Source: Salvelinus alpinus (lineage: Eukaryota > Chordata > Actinopteri > Salmoniformes > Salmonidae). Taken from it: DNA of 64,000 nt. Below the pieces are notes generated by a model. That model was not told the DNA's origin, ran no database searches, and worked only from the letters and a program-made list of their open reading frames with translations. Below are positions 51,011 to 60,500 of the stretch, one piece after another (positions within the stretch are counted from its first letter, which is position 1; every line of letters begins with the position of its first letter). Location of the stretch: positions 8,607,805 through 8,671,804 of the forward strand of contig NC_092120.1 in assembly GCF_045679555.1 (NCBI RefSeq), in the 5' to 3' direction. The translations under genes and the position numbers were made by a program.

Positions 51011-51773
51011 GAAAGAGAGCATTCAGCAAGAGGAGGATGAGGGGGAGGACAGTATTCAGGTGGATGAGAGTCCAACAGGGCAGAGAAAAGACCACAGAGG
51101 GATGGGGTGGGGCAGGAGGGGAGCAAGAGACTGCAACCCCTCTGTCCTTCCTCCTTTCTCTCTGGTTGATGTGTGTCTCACTGATCTGACTGCAGGACAT
51201 TTGGGAAGACAGCTAAACTAATTGATATCTTATTACTGTTGTGAGTGTTCACGTGTGCTAGTTTTCACTGGATGTGTTTTGGGACCCATTTAAAGGATAC
51301 ATTTATATGAGCCAGGAAAAACTGTAATCCATGTCTCGTATTTCTTTAAACAGCCACGACAAATTTCAGCTAACTTTAACCACGGTTAGATAAAAACCAA
51401 TAAGAGTGATGAGGCAACTGTGTTTATCCTAGCTCATAGACTACTTTCAGAGTAAGAAACAATCTAACATGAAGTTAATGAATTAATCCTCTTAAACTGT
51501 GTTTCAACGTCTTACTATGTGCGCTTGTAATAAGTTAACATGTTTGAGGTGTGTTCCAGTTTCCACATCAGTCATTAAAACTCGTTTTTCAACCACTCCA
51601 CAAATTTCTTGTTAACAAACTATAGTTTTGGCAAGTCGGTTAGGACATCTACTTTGTGCATGACACAAGTAATTTCTCCAACAATTGTTTACAGATTATT
51701 TCACTTATAATTCACTGTATCACAATTCCAGTGGGTCAGAAGTTTACATACACTAAGTTGACTGTGCCTTTAA

Positions 51774-52755
51774 TAAATCTTCTTAGGGCTAGGGGGTAGT
51801 ATTTGGAAGTTCGGATGACTGACGTGCCCAAGTAAACTGCCTGTTACTCAGGCCTAGAAGCTAGGATATGCATATAATTGGTAGTATTGGACAGACAACA
51901 CTCTGAAGTTTGTAAAACTGTTAAAATAATGTATGTGAGTATAACAGAACTGATATGGCAGGCAAAAACTCGAAGAGAATCCATCCAGATTTCTTTTTTT
52001 GAGGTCACCACCCATTCAAACACTTGTCTATGGGATATTCAAAGGAAATCCTCCCATATTGCAGTTCCTATGGCTTCCACTAGATGTCAACAGTCTTTAG
52101 AAAGGGTTTCAGGCTTGTTTTTTGAAAAATGAGCTAGAATTTGTAGTTTTTCAAGGTGGCTCTCATTTGGACTGTAGTCTTGTGGCGCGCGTGGATGCGG
52201 GCGCCCACTTCGTTATTTATCTCCGGTATCAAACATACTATTCTCCGTCTTAAATTGTATAGTTTATTTACATGTTAGGGTACTTGAGGATTGATTAGAA
52301 ACATTGTTTGACTTGTTTGGACAAAGTTTATTAGTAACCTTTGGGTTTGCTTTGTCTGCATGTTGAACGACTGGAACGGGTGGATTACTGAATCAAACGC
52401 GCCAACTAAACGACCGTTTGTTGTGTAGCTGGGACCCTTGGGATTGCAAACAGAGGAATATCTTCAAAGGTAACTGATTTATTTTATCGCTCTTTCTGAC
52501 TTTTGTGATGCCTCTGCTGGTTTGGAAAATGTTAATGATTTTGTATGTGGGGCGCTGTCCTCAGATAATCGCATGGTATGCTTTCGCCATAAAGCCTTTT
52601 TGAAATCTGACAAAGCGGCTGGATTAACAAGAAGTTACGCTTTTAAATGATGTATGACACTTGTATTTTCATGAATGTTTAATATTACATTTTTTGCAAT
52701 TTCAGCGGATGTTGGGGAGGTGGGTCACTAGCGCTCCACCTAGTCCAAAGAGGTT
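51774..52755. mobile_element. Nested 982-bp DNA element with 9-bp target duplication
   Basis: Flanked by the direct repeat TGCCTTTAA (51765-51773 and 52756-52764). Removing the insert and one repeat restores continuous Tc1 sequence. The ends (left AATCTTCTTAGGGCTAGGGG; right, reverse complemented, AACCTCTTTGGACTAGGTGG) are weak inverted repeats. A 9-bp duplication fits a Mutator-like superfamily best. TTAA inside it could alternatively suggest piggyBac. No transposase was seen. Confidence 0.7.
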
Positions 52756-52908
52756 TGCCTTTAAACAGCGTGGAAAATTCCAGAAAAGGATGTCATGGCT
52801 TTAGAAGCTTCTGATTGACTCAAACAATGTCAATTAGCCTATCGGAGGTGTACCTATGGATGCATTTCAAGGCCTACCTTCAAACTCAGTGTCTCTTTGC
52901 TTGACATC

Positions 52909-53900
52909 ATGGGAAAATCAAAAGAAATCAGTCAAGACCTCAGAAAAAAATTGTAGACCTCCACAAGTCTGGTTCATCCGTGGGAGCAATTTCCAAACGC
53001 CTGAAGGTACTACGTTCATCTGTACAAACAATAGTACGCAAGTATAAACACCATGGGACCACGCAGCCATCATACCGCTCAGGAAGGAGACGTGTTCTGT
53101 CTCCTAGAGATGAACGTACTTTGGTGCCAAAAGTGCAAATCAATCCCAGAACAACAGCAAAGCAACTTGTGAAGATGCTGGAGGAAACAGGTACAAAAGT
53201 ATCTATATCCACAGTAAAACGAGTCCAATATCGACATAAGCTGAAAGGCCACTCAGCAAGGAAGAAGCCACTGCTCCAAAACCACCATAAAAAAGCCAGA
53301 CTATGGTTTGCAACTGCACATTGGGACAAAGATCGTACTTTTTGGAGAAATGTCCTCTGGTCTGATAATGACCATCGTTATGTTTGGAGGAAAAAGGGGG
53401 AGGCTTGCAAGTCGAAGCCCACCCTAACCCTAACCCTAACCCACGGGGTGGCAGCATCATGTTGTGGGGGTGCTTTGCTGCAGGAGGGACTGGTGCACTT
53501 CACAAAATAGATGGCATCATGAGGTGGGAAAATTATGTGGATATATTGAAGCAACATCTCAAGACATCAATCAGGAAGTTAAAGCTTGGTCACAAATGGG
53601 TCTTCCAAATGGACAATGACCCCAAGCATACTTCCAAAGTTGTGGCAAAATGGCTTAAGGACAACAAAGTCAAGGTATTGGAGTGGCCATCACAAAGCCC
53701 TGACCTCAATCCTATAGAAAATTTGTGGTCAGAACTGAAAAAGCATGTGCGAGCAAGGAGGCCTACAAACCTGACTCAGTTAGCTCTGTCAGGAGGAATG
53801 GGCCAAAATTCACACAACTTATTGTGGGAAGCTTGTTGGAAGGCTACCCAAAATGTTTGACCCAAGTTAAACAATTTAAAGGCAATGCTACCAAATACTA
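52909..53900 (+). pseudogene. Tc1 transposase pseudogene
   Basis: From ATG at 52909 the frame (MGKSKEISQDLRKK) breaks after about 15 codons by loss of one base in an A-run, then resumes from about 52962. The paired helix-turn-helix region (VGAISKRLKVLRSSVQTIVR) and the first catalytic Asp in LWSDND are present. A second frame change coincides with the telomere-like tract at 53421. After it come GGSIMLWGCFAAGGTGALHK, the second Asp in FQMDNDPKHTSK and Glu in NPIENLW (DD34E pattern). The 3' end shifts again near 53780. The enzyme is inactive. Confidence 0.88.
53421..53442. repeat. Telomere-like (CCCTAA)n tract within the transposase
   Basis: ACCCTAACCCTAACCCTAAC plus two more C's: three and a half vertebrate telomere hexamers, replacing the family's usual coding sequence between CKSKP and GGSIMLW and shifting the frame. 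Confidence 0.85.
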
Positions 53901-54316
53901 ATTGAGTGTATGTATACTTCTGACCCACTGGGAATGTGAATAAATAAATAAAAGCTGAAATAAATCATTCTCTCTTCTATTATTCTGACATTTCACATTC
54001 TTAAAATAAAGTGGGGATCCTAACTGACCTAAGACAGGGAATGTTTACTCGGATGAAATGTCAGTAATTGTGAAAGACTGAGTTTAAATGTATTTGGCTA
54101 AGGTGTATGTAAACTTCCGACTTCAACTGTATATTAGTGTAGTAACAACCATATTATGATGAGTACAAAAAGAAGGACATTTAAAATGATTCCTTCAAGT
54201 AAAATAAAAAAGTAAACACACACCCAAAATAGTTCAGATATGAAATAATTGGGAGTATAGATAGTGTGTGCAACTTTATTTTTCAATTATTCCTGCAACC
54301 CAGTGATAGGTGAAAC

Positions 54317-54322
54317 TTTATT
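54317..54322 (-). terminator. Candidate polyadenylation signal AATAAA for the dynein gene
   Basis: On the minus strand AATAAA lies about 236 bp beyond the dynein stop codon. A second AATAAA is at 54275-54280. Both are in AT-rich sequence fitting a short 3'UTR that ends before the Tc1 terminus. Confidence 0.45.
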
Positions 54323-54557
54323 ACGGAAGCCTACCACTCTAATCTAAATGAAGACACTTCCCTCATTTAATCCTTAAAGGGTACATCCATTTTTAGACTT
54401 ACATTTGAGAGTGGTTACATTTCTCCAGCCACATCCGTCAGCTGTTTAACAAAACAGTGGCGGGGTGTCAACTTTGTTGTTGTTTGAAAGATTGCCCCTT
54501 TAACCACTGAAACACAACTCTTCAAAATGTAGGCTTATAATACAATATAGAAGTGGG

Positions 54558-57500
54558 TTATTTGACTTCACACAGCAGCGCCACACCACGTAGTATCCAG
54601 TACTCAGGCGGTGGAGCAGTCCTCAGTTCCACAGTAGCAATGTAATTCAGGTCCATCCTTACAGGCTTCTTATATATGGGACAGGAGTATAACCGGGCAT
54701 CCTTGACACCTGAAATGACCACAGCAATGATACAAATCCATTACTTATACATGATGATAACATGAGTTTCTTTTTCACTGCATGTTGTCCATTCAGTAGG
54801 TCTGACATACCGTAACCATTGAACCTAAAAGTTAGATCATTTCTACTGACATATTCAACATATAATGTATAGATGAAAACAACAAGCAGCTGATTGAGAT
54901 ACTGTTCAATGAGTCTCCAGGAAGTTACAGTAAATACTGACTACAGCACTCACCATTGTTTTCAGCATACATCCTGACTACAGGCATCATCTCAAACAAC
55001 ACTTTGGGTTTGGAGTCGATGAGTTTGCAGTTCCTCCTGTCCCAGCCCGCCCCCTCCAGATAGAGGCCGTACACATACACCCCCTCAGAGGGCGGCTGGG
55101 TGACGTCATCCTTCATCCACTTGGTCACCTCGTTGCACAGCACCATACGGTCTAGGGCCCAGCCCTTGTTTGCACGAGTGATCTCCTACACACAGAAAAA
55201 CAGAGTTACATAGACTGGCTTTGTCTTTGTAGCTTCATGATCAACTATGACTGTGTGGTGTGTGCAACCTCTAAATATAACCACAGTGGCCAAGTCAGTA
55301 AGTATGTTCAATTGTGATTGCATTAGAATGTGTGAATGTGCCGTCTGTACCTGTCTCATGGCGGTCAGGAAGCCCTGTGGGTTAAAGAACCCTGTCATCC
55401 AGAAACAGTTGGGCCGTCCTTCAAAGATCCACGCCTGGAACTGACGGTTTCTATCCAGCAACTCAGTAAACCAGAACCCTAGAGTGCTGGAGGCCCATGA
55501 TGCCTAGAACACAGGAATACAGAAGTAGAAATAGAACACGGAATAGATAAGTAGAAAACTGAATATATGTGTATCCAGTGGCAGTAATAAACGTACCTTC
55601 TTCCAACGTGAGGGGATGCGTGCGTCATACATGCAGTCCAGCGCGTCCCGTAGGTTCTCACTCATGATGATGGTGCCGTCGATGGCCAGTTTGAGGTCGG
55701 TCAGCGTGTTCCTGACCAGCACGATGACCCTCTGCATGCGGTCTATCTCCTGACGCAGGAAGATGTTCATGGGCTGGAGCAGACCCATCTTCTGTAGCCT
55801 CTCTCTCACCTGGATATATTGAAAACATGTTCTTGTGAAATTACGCTTTAAATAAATGTTGATTTGATTTGATTCTTAACATATTGGAATGCAAATGCAT
55901 AACACAGTTCTAAACATTAAAAAGTAAACCTGTATTGCAGTAAAAACATTCACTTCAAGTGGATTTCACTGCACTATGTGTCACGCCCTGACCTTAGATA
56001 TCTCTGTTTTTCTATATATTTTGGTTAGGTCAGGGCGTGACTAGTACGCTAGTTTTTGTATGTCTAGGGTTTTTGTATGTCTAGGGGGTTTTGTATGTCT
56101 ATGTTGGCCTGATATGGTTCCCAATCAGAGACAGCTGTTTATCGTTGTCTCTGATTGGGGATCATATTTAGGTAGCCATTTTCCTCATTTGTGTTGTGGG
56201 ATCTTGTTTTTGCATAGTTGCCTTGTGCACTGCAATACTGCACGTTTGTTAGATTCTTTGTTGTTTTGTTGTAAGTTTCACTATTAAAGAATGTGGAACT
56301 CTATGCACGCTGCGTCTTGGTCCGATCCTTTCAATGAACGTGACACTATGGGGCATATTTTAGAAATACATTTTATTGCATGGGTTATTGTTAGATGACT
56401 TGCCGTCACCCTGTGAGAGTTTTTTAACGATCTACCTTGCTGCAGCAAGGTATTATGGGAAATAATATTTTTAATGGCCAGCACTGTATTAATCGTGGGT
56501 GATTATTTCCATTAGGGTTAGCTAACTCCAGACCAGTGCTACTCACTTCAAACGGTACGTAGTCTGGAGGTAGTTTCTCCAGCATGTCGTCAGCTAGCCT
56601 GGCCACAATGGCCTCCCTGGTCTCCCCTCCGCCACTGGAGCTGTCCTTAGGCTGGATGGACAGGATGGTGTCCAGGACGTCTTTGGCCAGCTTGCTCTGG
56701 TACGTTATGTCAGCATTGGGGTGCAGGCCAAACACCTCTGGAGTGTCGTAAGCCGGTAGGCCCTGCAGAGGAAAACACATAAATTAGGATTAGAGTCCGC
56801 ATGTCTGTGCATTACCAAACTACAGTAAAACGTGTAATGCATTGTGGATACCTCCTTATAATGCATTATGAACAAGTTATTCATAGGAAGTGTTATCAAA
56901 TGCCTCAATGCCAATCATAATGTATACAGCACACATCTTCATGCAGTCTGACTACATTAATTCAATATAATGTTACACAGCACTGTAAACTGCAGTAGAG
57001 ACTTTAAGTGTGAAAAATGGACTGACCTGAATGTATGTCAGATATTGGTCCACGTTGGAACACTTGGGAATGCTGTAGCCTTTGTAGAAATAGAAGTCAG
57101 GTCCAAACATGTTTTCACTGAACCAGACCTTGGCGAAGGTGTTGAGCAGACGCTTGTCATAGTCGTCTGTCACCCTACCGCCATACTGGATCTCCCCGAT
57201 CATGTAGCGCACTGTATTCCAGGATACACCCTGGGGAGACGTCAGACTACCATCATCACAGGAACAGACACATCTTACATAGGAAGACAGGTAGCAGTAC
57301 TAACAGTAGAAGTAAAGATAGATCTTTACTTAGTTACAGCAGGAGCTTCTCGTCTCTGCACCTACCTTCTTGATGTCCATGTCATCCAGGTGGTTCTGAA
57401 CAAACTGCACGGTGGCGTTGAAGTCAGCCTGGTTGAACTCGTAGGGGATGTTCCAGCCCAGGGGGCCGAATTTACGCCTCTCCTGTACCGTAGAGTGGAG

Positions 57501-60500
57501 GAACACCACCCCATACAGCATGGGCCTCCACTGGACCATGTTACTGACATCCAGCAGGTCCTGGTTAATGCCTGGAGCAACAAACAAGAAGCTAGGGTTA
57601 GGATTAGGGTTGTGGTTGAGGCTAAGGTTGAACCGGGATATGGACAGGAATCTAGGGTTAGGGTTGAACTGGGATGTGGACATGATGCTAGGGTTAGGAT
57701 TAAGGTTGTAGTTGAGGCTAGGGTTGAACCGGGATATGGACATGAATCTAGGGTTAGGGTTGAACTGGGATGTGGACATGATGCTAGGGTTAGGATTAAG
57801 GTTGTAGTTGAGGCTAGGGTTGAACCATAATTTGGACATGAAGCTAGATTAAGGGTTAAGGCTAGGGTTGTTGTTTAGGGTTAACCGGAAGAAACGGGGG
57901 TGTATGTGTGTGTTTGTTTGTGTCGGTGCGTACACATGCATGGATATGTATGTGTGAACTGTGGTGTGACCCACCTCCATAAGTCCTCTTCAGCCCTGCC
58001 TTCAGTCCCTGTGGAGGCTCATTAGTGAACTTGATGGACATCTGCAGCAGTGTGATGGGGAAGTGTTTTTGGACCTCTGTAGTAATCCACAGGCGGAAGG
58101 TCTCATGGATGGTGTCTGTCTCTGTCACAGTATCCATCAGCTCATCCATGAAGTCCAGGCCCAGGTGGCAGTTCTGGAGCAAGGCCCAGCCTCCCTGTGT
58201 GTGCATTCGGGATAAATTAAAATAAAAAATAATACATAGTTACATAGTTGTCCATATTGGGAGAGTAATTAATTACTAATGTCATTATGTAATGAAATTA
58301 ATAATGTGAGGGAGATGCATGTGGTGTTAGTCCATTTAATTTGTAATACAGTCTAATACGGTCTAAATCAATCACATCCATTTTCATTAACACCATGGTT
58401 CAATTTCAATTCATATTCCATCCCTATCGCTATTTTAATTCCCAATTTGATTACAAATGAGATGACATGGACCATAATTCATGGCAGAATGCTGATACCT
58501 AATAAAATAGTTTCGCTCACCAGACTTCTTCACTAAGCGCAATAGCCTGGGGACAAGGGATAATTATAACTTGACTGTTAGGAGTCCAGTGAGTGTGTAC
58601 TGTAATGCTGTGTTCAGGACTCACGTTGGCCATGGTCTGCTGGAGCAGCTTGCGTGCGTGGACCTCCTGTCCCTGGCCCATGGAGACATAGCGCGTCTCT
58701 ATCTTCAGCCTCTTCCCCAGGACGATGATGGAGTCGGTGGGGTCTGAGCCCATGGACAGGAAGCAGATGAGCGGGGTCCGGGGGTCTGACTCCTCCCACG
58801 TCTTCTCTAGGTCCAGGATCACTCCCTCTGCATACTTCTCTCCCATCGAGTCCATGATGTACTTACGGGCCTGGAGGATAACAGGTAAAGCATGAGTTAA
58901 AAAGTCACCTGCTACTAGATTCAAGCAATATGCAGTAGAAATACACTCTAAAACTCAGTCCAAAGCTTTGATGAAAATACCAAAAAGCGTAGACATTTCA
59001 TAAAGTATTATGTCTTGGATTGATTGATTAATTACTTAATCATTCAATGAGAGTTACCGGTGTACCTGTGCGATGGTCCTGTCTGGGCACCAGGAGCGTA
59101 TGAGCAGCAGGTGGTGGAAACAGTCCAGGGTCTGGTCATAGGCATTAGGGATCACCTCCTCCTCAGGGGCCTCCTTATCAAACCATGCCTTCCACTGCTT
59201 CTCATTACGACAGATCTGGACACACAGACACACACACAGCTCAGTAAAATGACTAGTTCAATGCCATATGTGACAGAGCTCAGAGGAGTAAAAGGAGCAC
59301 TGTAATCATAGAGGAGCACTACAATGAATAAGGGGGTTTACCGGGGTGAGGGGGCCATGAAACAGACTTATTGAGGGGGCGATGAAACAGACTTATTGAG
59401 GGGGCCATGAAACAGACTTATTGAGGCGGCCATGAAACAGACTTATTGAGGGAGGGTATTAGAGAGTGTGACAACATTAAGTAGCAGCGTAAGGAAGCAC
59501 CGCATGGGGAACACACCTGATCAAGGATATCAGAGAACTGCCACAGTTTACTGAGCTCCACCAGATTGAGCCAAGTCATGTCTAAGATCCACTTGGCAGG
59601 CTTATGGGGGCAAGCCTTCAGATCCAGAGAGGCACCCCCTGCAGAGGACAGACGGAGGATGTTCAATGGTCTGTGAGCAATGAACAACATTTTGCTATTC
59701 AACATTTCAGTAACTTTGGACTACAGATTGGTGGAATTAATTGGAGGACGGAGTTTGTTTCACACCTTTAATGAGGGTGAGGAACTCGGCGTGTTTCACG
59801 CGGTTACTCTGCATGTCGATCTTCAGCGTCAGCAGGAGGGTAAACAGGAATTTGTGCTCCTCATACAGACCCCTGGCTGCGTACTTGTGCACTTCAAAGG
59901 TCATATGCTCAATGATGTTCGCTATTCGCTTGCTGGTAATTGGACTTTTGGTTGATCTGTTCAGAAGTCATAGTGTGGTGGTTATTATGTTAATATTAAA
60001 ATATAACTGTTTCTATGGTTTCAGATATGATACTTCAAGAATCAGGCAACTCCTACAACTACACAAAAAACTATGCAAAAGCACAAATCCCTCAGTGTCA
60101 ATTCAAAAATTGTTGATTACATATTCATTCAATTCAATGGTCACATAAAATGACTGAACCACATCTGAGGACCAACAATTTGAATGAAATACATAAATAC
60201 AAATACATGTTATTCAGTATGAGACAAAGTGTATTACTACTGTACCTGGCCAGAGAGAGGTCAAAGATTCCCAAGAACTGTCGTAGTGACGTTTGGTACA
60301 TGACGTTAACCATGGACATCTCAGTGATGAGGAAGTACAGGATGCTGCCTCTGGTGGCCACTGTAACAGCACAATAACACACAGGCTGACAGTGAGTGAC
60401 AGACAATGCTCATTCTATATTATCATACATCCATTTCTGCTCAAACTTGCCACTGGAAAAGTGTGAGGAACAGATTGCTCCTGAAGAACAGTCAACACAA

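Larger units (their letters stand above)
51570..54129 (+). mobile_element. Tc1-like transposon, left terminus missing, carrying a nested element
   Basis: The right terminus is GTGTATGTAAACTTCCGACTTCAACTG followed by TA, the salmonid Tc1 type with inner direct repeats (AGTTTACATACAC at 51741-51753 and its inverse near 53910). On the left, homology starts around GTCATTAAAACTCGTTTTTC and the outermost 30-40 bp with the matching terminus are absent, so the copy is immobile. It contains a dead transposase at 52909-53900 and a 982-bp insertion at 51774-52755. Confidence 0.85.

Noticed and set aside
52980-53510. Functional transposase gene
   Set aside because: Frameshifts near 52955, 53421 and 53780 and a missing left terminus make this Tc1 copy inactive.
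56970-57830. Plus-strand 286-codon frame opposite dynein exons
   Set aside because: It crosses two minus-strand dynein exons, their introns and the 96-bp repeat. The minus-strand reading is the conserved one.
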